From the NCBI RefSeq assembly GCF_014698835.1, contig NZ_JACJTU010000033.1:21794-85793 (forward strand): a DNA stretch of 64,000 nt, written 5' to 3'. Shown piece after piece: positions 15,181 through 26,166 of the stretch (the first letter of the stretch is position 1; the number at the start of each line of letters is the position of its first letter). A program made the translations under genes and the position numbers. Source of the stretch: Nostoc paludosum FACHB-159. Its GTDB lineage: Bacteria > Cyanobacteriota > Cyanobacteriia > Cyanobacteriales > Nostocaceae. Under the pieces are notes generated by a model that was not told the origin of the DNA, did not search any database, and saw nothing but the letters and a program-made list of their open reading frames with translations.

Positions 15181-18100
15181 TTAGCCTTGAAACTGCACTT
15201 TGTTAATCGACAGAATCATGTCGTTATAGTCACGATCGCCACCGCTAACTATATCCTCAAAGCCATAGCTGTTATTGCCAAGACTGCGAATATGGTCTAA
15301 GCGATCGCTGTTAATCCCAATATAGGGAGTGAGAACGCGGCTCAAATCATTGCCAATGCTGGACAGCGTGCCATCAGATATGAGAAACGGCACATAGTAT
15401 TCTCCTCCTTGGAGGGATGCACCAAAGATTGTACTAGCAAAATTGCCTGTGCTAAATTGTACATCTTTCACTAGATTTTCACTGGTTGCTAGTTGCAAGT
15501 AACGTTGTTTTTGTTCATCGTTAAGATTAACTGTTGGGTCAAGTAGCATATTAGTCAAGGGGTCTTTTATCGAACCTTTAGCATCATCAACCCGATACAA
15601 GTAAGCACAGTTGTTAAATGCAGCTTCTCGCTGGACTGAAAATTCCAACACTACTTGCTTCTCATCAAAAGCACCAGAAGACTTGAGATCGATCAACTTA
15701 CCTGTTTTGTGACTAGTTGCCAACTGTGCCAATTGGGGTTGTAGTTCTTGTGCAGTCAGGATTTTCGCATCGATATCAAACAAACTAGCTACTGAGAATT
15801 TAGCTATTTGACCAGCTGCATCACTGTTGGCTGTCAAAATTGTAGCCCCGTTGTTAAGGCTTGGAAGAGAAAACTGCACAGGTTTAGAATTCAAACCGTT
15901 AGTCAGCAAATCTTCCTTTGTACCGCCTTGAATCGCAAAGAAAACAACTTGTTCCCCTTCTTCAAAAGCGATGGTGCGAGTCTGAGTACCAAAGCCGGGA
16001 TTGGGATTTTTGTTTGCTAAAGTGCCAAACAGAGTCTCTCCAAAACTAATAATCGCTTGTTTGGCTTCTTCAAGAGAACCGACAGCTTTACCATTAACCT
16101 CAATAATTTCTCCACTGTCGCCGAAACGGACTCGCGCTAAACCAACTTCCGAAGCTTCTACCCCAGAAAAGCGGTTGAGAGAAAACTGTACAAAGCTGCG
16201 ATTACCGTGGAAGTTGAAGCCATCTTGCCCAGAACGAACTTCCATACGGCTAGTTCCTAAATCCCAGTTGGCTAGAACTAAAGAGGATGCTATCTCACCA
16301 TTGCTTAAACCATCTTCATCACCCCATTCACCATCTTGCAGATAAACCACTGCCCAATCTGGCTTCCCATCGAGATTTCGGTCTTGTAATATGGCTCCAG
16401 TCAGCAGTTCCTCATCTAGTAATCCTCGTTGGCCATTAGACAAGCGGCGGAAGTCGTAGAGAGAACCATCTGCCCGACGTTGGAGAATCGTATTCACAGT
16501 TATATCCTCAAGTCCATCAGGCAACTTAATGATTACCTTCACAGGCTTTTGTTTAATGCCTTCTTGGATTTTTTGCTGTAAATTTTCGTTGGTTTGCTCT
16601 GGATTAGGCATCACCTTAAAGTTGATGATGTCTGTAGCCGTCAAATCTTTGAGCGATCGCTTTTTAAGATCTTTTTCATCGAAACTAACTATCGGCTCGG
16701 CAACTTCATCTTCAAAGTATTGAGTTGTCAGTTCATCAATTACTAGTGCGGGTGTTTGGGAATCATTGCTCAGAAGTTTTTGGTCTTGTGGAGCGATTTC
16801 TACTTTGATGTTATTGCGTTCATATATAACAGCTATGAGTTGTTCTCCAACTTTGACAAATGTTTTGTTAGCTTCTTTCTCTGTACCCTGAGTGAAGGTC
16901 AATTGCTCTTGTAGTTCTTCAGATACCTGAATCTGATCTACTCCTGCTTCAAATTGATAAATCTTAGTTACACCTTTGCCCACTTCTAGAGTTATGGTGT
17001 CTTTTCCTAAACCCGTGAATACTCTGTTATCACCAGCACCAGGCGCAATGATATCGTCGCCATCGCCTGCAAAGATGGAGTCATCGCCATCACCGCCATT
17101 AATGTCATCGTTCTCTGCACCAGTCCTAACGACATCATTACCAGCACCGGAATTGATAATATCTTTGCCACTTCCTGTATAAATCTTATCTTCGCCTGCA
17201 CCTGTAGCGATGACGTTCGTGCCATCTCCGGCTCGGATGATATTATTGCCATCACCAGCTCCAATGAAATCATCACCTTTGCCCGTAATGATTTGGTCGT
17301 CACCGTCATCGGTCGTAATCAGATTATTACCATCACCAGCATGAATAATATTGTCACCTTCTCCAGCGTTAATAACATCATCACCACTACCACTAGTTAC
17401 TTTGTCATCACCAGCACCAGTGGTGATATTGTTTAAGCCATCGCCAGCAAAAATAACGTTATTCCCTGCCAGGAGTTGGATAAAATCATTCCCGTTCCCT
17501 GTATGGATTTCGCTGTCTTCAGCGCCACCATAAATTACATTATTACCTTCACCAGCATCTATGTAGTTTTTGCCACCAGCATCTTTGATGAAATCATCTG
17601 CATTTCCGGTAGTAATGTAATCATCGTCAGGGCCAGTGTAAATTCTAGTCTTACCCGCTTGATTAGCAAAGCTAGTATAGACTGTAACATTTACACTACC
17701 ATTAATAAGTTCGGTGCCATTGCTAGCAACATAGAAAAAGCTATCTTCTCCCACAAAACCAGAATTGGGGACGTAAGTTATTGTGCCGTCTTGATTCAAG
17801 GTTGCTGTTCCGTTTTTGGAAGTAAAAATTTTGGTAACAGCAAATGATGTATTTTCTGGTTTGTTGAGAACCTTAAGTTGTAACTGTGTCCCTTGAGGAG
17901 TGATGGCAGTTAGAGTATTGTCATCTGTTTTGAAGGCAGGATTGCTAACTTCTGCGGCTGTAATTTGATTAGTTAAAGCATTACCTGTATTTTCAGTAAG
18001 TGCTTCACTAATGGGCTTCGTACCAGTTCCTACAGCTTTTAAATCTGCTGCAACTTCACCTTGAATCACCTTTTGAACTTGAGTGATTTGAGTTGTTTTC

Positions 18101-21100
18101 TCTAGCAAAGACAAACTGGTATTACTAGCGATGGTAGTAAGTATCTGATTGGCTTGAGCAAGAATTTCAGTGACACCGTTAATATCTTCAGCTGCTAAGT
18201 TAGGAGCCAATGTCTGAATAATTGCAGCGAGAAAACTGACATTGCTAAGATCCACAGACTGACTGTTTTTAATAGGCTCAATCAAGGCATCAATGACTTG
18301 ATAAGAAACCTTACTAACGTCTATTCCCAAATGCCCACTGAGGAATTGTGTTAGTACCACAATAGTGTTTTGTACTACTGTCTGTTTGGCAAAGACAATT
18401 AAACCATTGCCTAAAGGATCGCCATTAGCGATTTCTGCAAAAGGATCGAAGTTAAATATATCTATTGTTGGTAATCCGAAAGCAGCTTTGACTTGAGATT
18501 GAGCGCCAACAGTATCCAGCGTATCAGCAACTAATTGAGTAAGTGCCGACAGAGGTTTAAGTGCAAGGCTTTGAAAACCACCAGCTAATTCAGCTGGTGC
18601 TATTTCAGCTATGATTTGTTGACGTTGTTCTTCAGCAGTTAGTTGAGTATTATTAGTAACTGTGATGATAGTCTGATTGTCTCCACTGATTTGAGATGCG
18701 ATCGCTTCAACTTGAGTAGCATCCAAAACGATGTTGCGACTAGATACTACCTCTTGCAGTATGACTTTTACTGTTGCTTTGTCACTTAAGTTAAAAGCGG
18801 TATTATTATTAACACGAGTAACGATCGCTTCTAAAACTTCATTAGCAATAGCAGCTATAGTTTGAGGTTCTTGGGTGGCTGTGGCGGTTGCAATTTCTGA
18901 AGTTGCGTAAATGAGTAGATTTTGTAATTGACCTAACTTTGATAATGTGGTTATGTCAAGGTCTGAGAATTTATATTCAAACAAGTTGAAAGTAGCAGGT
19001 AATCCTAACACCTGCTTGACTTGCGTTGCGGCTGAGTCTAATTTCAACTCGGCAATCTTAGCGGCTAAAGTTGTGAGTGGACTCGCAACGGTTGCTTCCG
19101 GTGTGGTAATTAGCGGTGTGGTTTGAGTAATGTCTGTTGAGGTATCAATCCCATCCACAACAATGATATTGCCTTCAGTAGCATCAATTTTGCCATTACC
19201 ATTAGCGTCAAACTGAGCTAAAGCAATGTCTAAACTGTAAGTACCATCAGCATTACTGATTGTGTAAGGTTCCGTAGGATCGAGAACACCATTCAAATTA
19301 GCATCAAAGAAGACATAAGCAGCAGCGATATCAGCATCAAAAGCTGTACCCGCAGAATTACCTTTTGGCCCAACACTAAAGCTAGCTAAGTTAAATGTAG
19401 CTAACCGTTTTTCCCAGACTGTGGCACCAAACGATCTGACTTCTGCGGCTACAAAAACGTTAAGCGCACCAGAAAGTTGAAAGAGTTCCCAAGGCGATGA
19501 CAGGCGTCGAGCTATTTCTGAGGGACGAATCCTTCCATCACTTGTCCCATTTAATTCACCACCATCTATTAAATCAACACCCAAAAGACCTTCTAAACCA
19601 CCTTTAACATAGCCAGAGATCACAACAAAATTTAAACCTGCTCCAGCTTCGATATAAGCTCTAGCGGTGAGTTCATTAACATCTTCGCCTGTACCATCAG
19701 CGTTAGCGCGATCGCTCACATAAAAACCATCAAAAACTCGCCAAGCTTGTAGCGGCGCAAAATCTTTTAACGACCACTGACGGAAACCGTAGGTATCATA
19801 ACCAAAGGCTAAGTCAGCTGCAACACTAAAGCCTCCTCCTAAAAGACCAGAAACAGGCCAAAATACAGGAAACTCTTTGCTAACACTAAAGTCGAAAACC
19901 AAGGGCGGGAGATCGAAGGTAAAAAGCGGAACATCTTTACCAAGTAACAAATCAACAACGGTAGTCGGATTAGTCAACAAGGGAACATTAAAATCGGGAT
20001 TTCCAGTGAATCCCTTGACCACTTTTACTGACGCAGAGTTTGTTGTACCCTTAAGTTGGTCGTCAGCACTAGAAGCCTTTTTTGTAGGTTCAGTTTTCTT
20101 CTCCTTACTCACATCGTCGGGGTCTGTAACATCAATACTATCGAGTAATTTATAAGAACCTAAGTCGATTAAAATCGGTTGCCCTTGCGGTTGCTGAGAA
20201 ATTTCTTTGATAGTGTCAAGTAGCCTATCAAACCGCACTATTGCGTTAAAGAACTTAGTACCGATTCCAGAAGAATTCCCAAAGCTTTCTAACCTCTTCA
20301 AAAATTCAGCAACTTCTAAAACACTAACCTTGTCATCTCCATCGCGATCAAATACAGAAGCCAATCCTAATTTTGAGAATATTTTAGTATCAGCTTGTAG
20401 TAACTTAATAACTGGTCGAATCGGCTCGATTAATTTATCAACTTTTTCTACAATTGGTTTAGCAAAATTGCTAGCAAACGTTCCTGCATCTAGCTGAATA
20501 TTATTGAAAGCAACTTCTGGAGCTTTACGCCCTGTTAGCTCCCCATCCTGATAATTTAAAACTGGGAAATTAGCTGCAAAATCAAATAAAACTGAAGGAA
20601 AAGAGGAATTACCTAGAACACTAGTTTTTGCTTTTAATCCCAGGTTAACATCGGCATTAAAATAAAGATTTAATAAATCCTTTCCTTTCTTTTGTAGTAA
20701 TGCCTGCTTGATTTCATTAAAAGTTAAATATGAACCATCTGTATAGTATGTACGAATTTTAGTGTTAGATGGTATAGCACCAGGTATAGTGACAAATTCG
20801 TTGTTTTGATAAGATACAGGCTCATCAATACTGATAATTTTATCTCTTTCTTGATTAGCGTTTAAAGCTATAAAGCGGACTTCGCCTTGGTTAACGACAA
20901 AAGGCTCATTTTGGTTATACCTACCGTTTTGGTTGAGATCGATGAATTGGACTGTACCACGTTGAACAGAAGTATCCCACTTTAAATTGCTTTCTTCGAT
21001 AGTAAAAGTTTCACCTGTTGCATCTGGGGAGTAGGGTTCACCGGGATCGTAGGCGTTATCGTTATCTAAATCAATGTAGCGATCGAATTCACCATTACCA

Positions 21101-24100
21101 TCCAAATCAAGCTTACCTAAATTAGGATTAAATTTTCCTTGTCCATCGATTCCATTATTAAAAAGCGCATTTTTTGTTAAACCTTCCAGCCCTAACCCCG
21201 AAACAGCAAATGTAGGATCGAACTTAGAAACAACATAGGGTTCATCTGCATCGAGTACAGAGTTATCATTTAAATCAGCATACTGAACCCCAACACCTTG
21301 ATAAGTTTTACCTTGATCTTCCCCTGTTATAGTCGGAGAATTTCCGAACTTGTTAATAACTACAAAAGGATCTATACCATTAAGCTTTCCATCTCCATCA
21401 ACATCAAGAAACTTAACACTATCATAGTTATCAACATCATTGAAACCTAAATCAAACTCAATTCGCCCTTCAGTTGGGCTGAGATTATTATTTTTCAAAT
21501 CTAGACGTAAAAAACCTAAATTTCCTTGTGCTGCGAAATTAGGATCGACACCTAAATTCAATTTACCTTTAATAGCTGTATTTTCCGTGTCAATGAAATA
21601 ACCAAATTTTTTATTCCAACCTAAACCTAAATCTAATCGCCAAGTAAACTCTGATTGAAAACGACCATCAACTTTTACACCTAAAACTGGGAACCCTAAA
21701 TCAGCCTTAATTGGTTCATCTAGAAATTTATATGTATCTGTTAAAGTAAATCCAAAGTAAACTTCTTCTTGATCCGCTTTGATGTTAACGTTTTTTAGCT
21801 CAAAATCTTTTGAACCTAACTCTCTTTCTAGAAGTTTTTTAAGTTTTTCTGGAGTCAGTTGAGCATCTCCCCGGATAACGTTAACAAGTCCATCTTTGAA
21901 ACTTTTGATGAAGTCAATTCCTAAGTTACCAGGCGAACCAAAGATTGGTAAGTCAGTTTTAAAGAACCCATTGTTAAAAGAATCTTCCAAAAAGCTGAGG
22001 CTTTGGTCGAAAACATTCGCCACTTCCCCAGCATCAAGAATGGGATCGGAAATTTTTACAGAAATAGTAGCAATGGGTTGTCCATTAATTACTGTTCCTG
22101 TGTTGTAGGTGGGGTCAGAACTGCTGACAGAATGTTGAATAGTAGCTTTATTTTGATTAGCAGTTTCTAGTTTACCGTCATCAATTGCAGTTACAGTGAC
22201 AGTTTGCGGTTGCTTCCAATTTTCTGGAGTAAAGGTAATAGGACTGATTTGGTCTAGTTGACCATTGGGAGAAGTGGAAAAACTGACCGTAACATCAGCA
22301 GTTGGTTGGCTTAGGAGATAGATTTGATAAGTATCTGTTAGACCTCCCTCGACAACTTCAGTGGTTGTACCAGATTGAATAATTCTCAACCCTGGAACAT
22401 CATCATCTGTAATCTGAATAGTTGCAGTATTAGACTGTCCCGCTATATATCCATCACCAGCAGCAATTGAAATCGTGACATCTTCAGATGGTAATTCTGA
22501 TAGGATGTCAAAGATTGGTGTGATATTAAGAGTTGCACCTGTAGCACCAGGATCGACTTGAATAGAACCTGTCAAAGGTAAAAAGTCTACGCCAGGAGTG
22601 GCTGCATTCGCACTGATGGGATGAGCGCCTGTAATGGTGTAATTAATCTTAAAGCCCTGACTTGGTGCAGCTCGATCGAGAATAAAGTCAATTATCCCTG
22701 GAATACCGCTTTCTTCACTACCATTACCAATGGCTTTAACGTTAACAGTAATTTTTTCGTTATCTTCTATCTCGACATTCACGTTACCAACAGGGAGTTG
22801 TCGGTATCCAGAATCGCTGCTACGAACAGCGTGACTGATAACGCTACGATGAGTAAATTCTAAATCTAGATCGTCGTTTGCTTTGAGTGTGACAGTTTGA
22901 GGAGTATTGAAGTTAGTTGGGGTGAAAGTGAGGACAATGGGAACACCCGCCCCAGCACCCAAATCAATTTGACTTTCGGGGTTAACAGTAATTTCAACAA
23001 TTTCACTAGGTTTCTGAGTCAGAACCAGAGTATAGCTATCTGTGATTCCACCTTCACTTACCTTTGTACTACCATCTGACTGCCGAATTAAGATATTTGG
23101 CTTGTCATCATCAAAGTTAATGAGTGTGATATCTTGCGGATCAATTACTTGATATTTTGGATCGCTAGTAGTGATACTAGTTTGGATCGTGTAGGTTTGA
23201 TTGTCATCTGGAATTGTATCGTCAACACCTTGAATTGTGATAGTTTGCAGTTGATTCCAGTTATTACTATCAAGGGTGATGGAGTTGACGGTAGTATTGC
23301 CCTCGTTGGGCTGAGAACTAGAAAAGTTGATGGTGACAGGAGAAGTAGGCTGACTAGCGAGGCGGACAGTAAATGTAGCTTGGTCTCCCTGTTCGCTAGT
23401 ATTCCCACTGACTGGAGAAATCACGACTCCTGCGGTGTCGTTATCTTCAATTGATAGGATGGCGTTAGACTCAACATTGTTGATGTTGTAGTATGGACGA
23501 GATGGAATTGCTTCTTTGAGATTCAGATTAATTGTTTCGACATCTTCATCAATAAAGTCGTTTTCAGGAGTTATGGCTACAGTCTTTTTCAATATAGACT
23601 TATACTCGTCGTTACGAATCGGAGATTCTAGCTTGACTAAAGGGTAATCTGCTCCTCTGATGGCAGAGCCATTTAAGTCATATTCAATGACAATATCTCT
23701 ACTCAGGTTGCTATTCTTATCAATGTAATATTCAGGAATTCTGGGATCGTTATTACTTAAAAGATTGCCATTCTGGTCAAGATATTTAACCGTAAACTCA
23801 AATGTTCCTAAGTTGGAGTTGTTTTCTGAAGGTTGATTTCCTGCTTTAACTGAGATGGTTGGTTCAATTTCGTTATCTAGAATGTTTATACTACTCTGAC
23901 CTTTACCTGGTTCAATTCCGTAATCTTGTAGTTCGCCATTTTGTTGATTTTCGACAATTTCCAAGATAATGGTTTCAGTTGGTTCTAGAATGCGATCGTT
24001 GATGGGAACAACCTTGACGTTAAATGTCGTGCTACCCGCAGGTATAGTAATGAAACCAGCCGAGTTTAATAGTTCAATTTCTTGACCAGGATTGAGTTGA

Positions 24101-26166
24101 TCGGTAATGAATAGCTTGTAATCTTCTTTGAAGACTGCTGAACCATTGCCAATTTTGTATCGAACATTCAACCCATTAACAGGAGCAGGCCTGTCTAAGG
24201 TAATCGTAAATTGACCATTAGTACCACCCTCTACAGTTTGCAGACCTGTGACACTGATTACTTTAGGTTCATTATCTATAATTGTTTGCGTCGCTTTACT
24301 TTGGGAAGAGTTGATATTGTAAAAATTTCCCGAAGCTAGAGTAACAACTATAGTTTCATTTGGATCGAAGAATTTATCCTCAAGAACTGGGATGCTAATA
24401 GTAGCATTAGTGGTATTAGCAAGGATAACAATACTACTTGATGGTGTGTAGTCTTTATTAGCTGTGGCACTACCAGTGAGAGTATAGTTAACAGTTAAGT
24501 CAGCCGGAATAGCTGTAGAAAGACTGACTTTAAACTGTGCAGCAACCAAGCCCTGTTCTGAAGGTGTAATAGAGATAGGAGTAATGCTAACTGTAGGACG
24601 AGGAAGAGATGTGTTTGACCCATAGATAGTATTACCGTTGAGAGTTACATCTAGTGTATTGAGTGTTGCACCATCCCGAACAAAAACAGCACTACCTAAG
24701 CCCTGACCATTATTTGCTCCAGTTCCTCCTATAACTGTGTTGTTGTTGAAGCTTCCACCAATCAACGTTAAATTAGAGCCGTTGTTGACAAAAATAGCAC
24801 CCCCAAGACCAGCACCACCGCCACCAACTCCACCAGAACCACCAGCACCATAGCCTCCAGAACCACCGCCCGCAAACTCTCCGCCAGCACCGCCAGCACC
24901 GCCGCTACCCTCTTCGTTAGCACCTACCCTATCATAGTCATGGCCGCCACCACCACCAGCACCGCCGCCAGCACCGAAGCCCCCACTACCACCGACACCA
25001 CCATTGCCAGCAACGTCATTGCCATTATCACCGCCACCACCGCCACCACCAGCACCGCCACCAGCACCGAAGCCTCCACTACCACCGTTACCACCGCCTT
25101 GTTGAAGACCTCCCCCGCCTCCTCCTGCTCCTGTATTAGAAATACTGTTGTAATAGTCAGAACCACTGATATTGAGACGGCCTCCAGAACCGCCACTGCT
25201 TCCACTTCTTTCGTCAGCTCCTCCAGAAGCACCTGTGGTTCCATTACCACCTCTAGCTTGGTTATTAGTGAAGGTAACGTTATTCACTAATACAGAGGAG
25301 TTATTATTTATAAATAAAGCCCCACCAGCTCCTAAGCCGCCGCCGCCACCACTGGCACCATCACTACCTTTGGCAAGACCATTTGTTAGGGTTAGGTCAG
25401 AAATTGTAACGTCTGCTCCGTTACCAACTGTTAAAATTTGCTGTTGATTACCATTAATGGTAATTTTATTATCACCATCAATCTTTAGATCATCAGTAAT
25501 TGCAGGTAAAGCACTGGATAAAGTGATAGTACCTGTGATATCAAAAATAATTTCATCCCCACCAGCAGTACTGTTAGCAAGGGAAATAGCTTGTCGCAAG
25601 CTATCGATACCACTATCGTTTGTATTTTTAACGTGAATTTGACCTAATACACCTGTATAAGCTTTTAGTACCTCTATCTGAAAGGCTAGAGGTGCTTCAA
25701 TTAAACCTGTGGTGTACTCTAGTTCCCAATCTCCACCAAACTCTGTATTTCCTGTCAAGTCGTCTGATGCAGCGATGTCTGTACCAGTCAGTTCACTGAA
25801 TTTTTCAACAAATCTTTTGCCTTGCTCTCCTGTTGCTACATTACAGCCTAAGAGTAAGATATCTCCATCTTCAGTTAATGCTTTGCTCCAAGACTGTAAT
25901 TGTTGAGAATATTCATTGATGTTGGTAGTATTTAACTCGGTATTACCTAGTTGTAAGCTTCCTTCGCTACCGTGGGAAAAAATCTGAATACTTTCTATTT
26001 GTGAGTATTGCTTTAAAGACTCTGTAATTTGAGCAATACCATCTGCATTGGAATTGAGAGTAATAATTTTTGTATTGTCTTGTACTGTATTTTTTAATAA
26101 ATTAATCGATGATTCGTCTAAATTATCATTAACGAATACAATTGCTGTTTGGTGTGTAGTTGTCAT
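15181..26166 (-). CDS. Giant secreted DUF4347 / Calx-beta / RTX / DUF4114 protein (adhesin-like)
   Basis: About 3661 residues. ATG 26166 is chosen because AAGGAA lies at 26173-26178; the frame stays open upstream to 26223. N to C: DUF4347 (nt 26160-25650; IESIQIFSHGSEG, DILLLGCNVA); a beta-helix start (DSLRQAISLANS) with a Gly-rich insert (about 25400-24790); several Calx-beta units (24640-22000; 'VEGG.T..Y.I.L...P'); a region with EF-hand-like Ca loops (21440-20940; DVDGDGKLNGIDP, DLNQNGRYNQNEP) and more near 19300; a large central beta-rich part; an Ig/cadherin-like unit (about 17900-17680; GSVNVTVYT); RTX nonapeptides (17630-17020; GAGDDKVTSGSGDD); and DUF4114 at the end (FEDIVSGGDRDYNDMIL). 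No Sec signal peptide is seen, which fits RTX/type I export. A role in adhesion, sheath or filament surface is inference. Confidence 0.85.
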   Translation of the reverse strand: MTTTHQTAIVFVNDNLDESSINLLKNTVQDNTKIITLNSNADGIAQITESLKQYSQIESIQIFSHGSEGSLQLGNTELNTTNINEYSQQLQSWSKALTEDGDILLLGCNVATGEQGKRFVEKFSELTGTDIAASDDLTGNTEFGGDWELEYTTGLIEAPLAFQIEVLKAYTGVLGQIHVKNTNDSGIDSLRQAISLANSTAGGDEIIFDITGTITLSSALPAITDDLKIDGDNKITINGNQQQILTVGNGADVTISDLTLTNGLAKGSDGASGGGGGLGAGGALFINNNSSVLVNNVTFTNNQARGGNGTTGASGGADERSGSSGGSGGRLNISGSDYYNSISNTGAGGGGGGLQQGGGNGGSGGFGAGGGAGGGGGGGDNGNDVAGNGGVGGSGGFGAGGGAGGGGGHDYDRVGANEEGSGGAGGAGGEFAGGGSGGYGAGGSGGVGGGGAGLGGAIFVNNGSNLTLIGGSFNNNTVIGGTGANNGQGLGSAVFVRDGATLNTLDVTLNGNTIYGSNTSLPRPTVSITPISITPSEQGLVAAQFKVSLSTAIPADLTVNYTLTGSATANKDYTPSSSIVILANTTNATISIPVLEDKFFDPNETIVVTLASGNFYNINSSQSKATQTIIDNEPKVISVTGLQTVEGGTNGQFTITLDRPAPVNGLNVRYKIGNGSAVFKEDYKLFITDQLNPGQEIELLNSAGFITIPAGSTTFNVKVVPINDRILEPTETIILEIVENQQNGELQDYGIEPGKGQSSINILDNEIEPTISVKAGNQPSENNSNLGTFEFTVKYLDQNGNLLSNNDPRIPEYYIDKNSNLSRDIVIEYDLNGSAIRGADYPLVKLESPIRNDEYKSILKKTVAITPENDFIDEDVETINLNLKEAIPSRPYYNINNVESNAILSIEDNDTAGVVISPVSGNTSEQGDQATFTVRLASQPTSPVTINFSSSQPNEGNTTVNSITLDSNNWNQLQTITIQGVDDTIPDDNQTYTIQTSITTSDPKYQVIDPQDITLINFDDDKPNILIRQSDGSTKVSEGGITDSYTLVLTQKPSEIVEITVNPESQIDLGAGAGVPIVLTFTPTNFNTPQTVTLKANDDLDLEFTHRSVISHAVRSSDSGYRQLPVGNVNVEIEDNEKITVNVKAIGNGSEESGIPGIIDFILDRAAPSQGFKINYTITGAHPISANAATPGVDFLPLTGSIQVDPGATGATLNITPIFDILSELPSEDVTISIAAGDGYIAGQSNTATIQITDDDVPGLRIIQSGTTTEVVEGGLTDTYQIYLLSQPTADVTVSFSTSPNGQLDQISPITFTPENWKQPQTVTVTAIDDGKLETANQNKATIQHSVSSSDPTYNTGTVINGQPIATISVKISDPILDAGEVANVFDQSLSFLEDSFNNGFFKTDLPIFGSPGNLGIDFIKSFKDGLVNVIRGDAQLTPEKLKKLLERELGSKDFELKNVNIKADQEEVYFGFTLTDTYKFLDEPIKADLGFPVLGVKVDGRFQSEFTWRLDLGLGWNKKFGYFIDTENTAIKGKLNLGVDPNFAAQGNLGFLRLDLKNNNLSPTEGRIEFDLGFNDVDNYDSVKFLDVDGDGKLNGIDPFVVINKFGNSPTITGEDQGKTYQGVGVQYADLNDNSVLDADEPYVVSKFDPTFAVSGLGLEGLTKNALFNNGIDGQGKFNPNLGKLDLDGNGEFDRYIDLDNDNAYDPGEPYSPDATGETFTIEESNLKWDTSVQRGTVQFIDLNQNGRYNQNEPFVVNQGEVRFIALNANQERDKIISIDEPVSYQNNEFVTIPGAIPSNTKIRTYYTDGSYLTFNEIKQALLQKKGKDLLNLYFNADVNLGLKAKTSVLGNSSFPSVLFDFAANFPVLNYQDGELTGRKAPEVAFNNIQLDAGTFASNFAKPIVEKVDKLIEPIRPVIKLLQADTKIFSKLGLASVFDRDGDDKVSVLEVAEFLKRLESFGNSSGIGTKFFNAIVRFDRLLDTIKEISQQPQGQPILIDLGSYKLLDSIDVTDPDDVSKEKKTEPTKKASSADDQLKGTTNSASVKVVKGFTGNPDFNVPLLTNPTTVVDLLLGKDVPLFTFDLPPLVFDFSVSKEFPVFWPVSGLLGGGFSVAADLAFGYDTYGFRQWSLKDFAPLQAWRVFDGFYVSDRANADGTGEDVNELTARAYIEAGAGLNFVVISGYVKGGLEGLLGVDLIDGGELNGTSDGRIRPSEIARRLSSPWELFQLSGALNVFVAAEVRSFGATVWEKRLATFNLASFSVGPKGNSAGTAFDADIAAAYVFFDANLNGVLDPTEPYTISNADGTYSLDIALAQFDANGNGKIDATEGNIIVVDGIDTSTDITQTTPLITTPEATVASPLTTLAAKIAELKLDSAATQVKQVLGLPATFNLFEYKFSDLDITTLSKLGQLQNLLIYATSEIATATATQEPQTIAAIANEVLEAIVTRVNNNTAFNLSDKATVKVILQEVVSSRNIVLDATQVEAIASQISGDNQTIITVTNNTQLTAEEQRQQIIAEIAPAELAGGFQSLALKPLSALTQLVADTLDTVGAQSQVKAAFGLPTIDIFNFDPFAEIANGDPLGNGLIVFAKQTVVQNTIVVLTQFLSGHLGIDVSKVSYQVIDALIEPIKNSQSVDLSNVSFLAAIIQTLAPNLAAEDINGVTEILAQANQILTTIASNTSLSLLEKTTQITQVQKVIQGEVAADLKAVGTGTKPISEALTENTGNALTNQITAAEVSNPAFKTDDNTLTAITPQGTQLQLKVLNKPENTSFAVTKIFTSKNGTATLNQDGTITYVPNSGFVGEDSFFYVASNGTELINGSVNVTVYTSFANQAGKTRIYTGPDDDYITTGNADDFIKDAGGKNYIDAGEGNNVIYGGAEDSEIHTGNGNDFIQLLAGNNVIFAGDGLNNITTGAGDDKVTSGSGDDVINAGEGDNIIHAGDGNNLITTDDGDDQIITGKGDDFIGAGDGNNIIRAGDGTNVIATGAGEDKIYTGSGKDIINSGAGNDVVRTGAENDDINGGDGDDSIFAGDGDDIIAPGAGDNRVFTGLGKDTITLEVGKGVTKIYQFEAGVDQIQVSEELQEQLTFTQGTEKEANKTFVKVGEQLIAVIYERNNIKVEIAPQDQKLLSNDSQTPALVIDELTTQYFEDEVAEPIVSFDEKDLKKRSLKDLTATDIINFKVMPNPEQTNENLQQKIQEGIKQKPVKVIIKLPDGLEDITVNTILQRRADGSLYDFRRLSNGQRGLLDEELLTGAILQDRNLDGKPDWAVVYLQDGEWGDEDGLSNGEIASSLVLANWDLGTSRMEVRSGQDGFNFHGNRSFVQFSLNRFSGVEASEVGLARVRFGDSGEIIEVNGKAVGSLEEAKQAIISFGETLFGTLANKNPNPGFGTQTRTIAFEEGEQVVFFAIQGGTKEDLLTNGLNSKPVQFSLPSLNNGATILTANSDAAGQIAKFSVASLFDIDAKILTAQELQPQLAQLATSHKTGKLIDLKSSGAFDEKQVVLEFSVQREAAFNNCAYLYRVDDAKGSIKDPLTNMLLDPTVNLNDEQKQRYLQLATSENLVKDVQFSTGNFASTIFGASLQGGEYYVPFLISDGTLSSIGNDLSRVLTPYIGINSDRLDHIRSLGNNSYGFEDIVSGGDRDYNDMILSINKVQFQG
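17020..17640 (-). repeat. RTX (hemolysin-type calcium-binding) nonapeptide block
   Basis: About twenty G-x-G-x-D/N-D-x-[IVL] units (for example AGEGDNIIHAGDGNN) encoded inside the giant gene. Such blocks fold into a calcium-filled parallel beta roll outside the cell and usually accompany type I secretion. No ABC/MFP type I exporter gene is in the window. Confidence 0.9.
24790..25400 (-). repeat. Gly-rich low-complexity segment inside the giant gene
   Basis: The protein reads mostly G/A/S (units such as GGSGGFGAGGGAGGGGG, at least three near-identical copies) embedded between beta-helix-like pieces (SSVLVNNVTFTNN before, SNLTLIGGSFNNN after). The DNA is correspondingly repetitive (CCACCGCCACCACC-like). 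Confidence 0.85.

Noticed and set aside
24924..25290. Long Ala/Thr- or Val-rich open frames opposite or beside the giant gene
   Set aside because: They are reading-frame shadows of the Gly-rich coding stretch and lack ribosome-binding sites.
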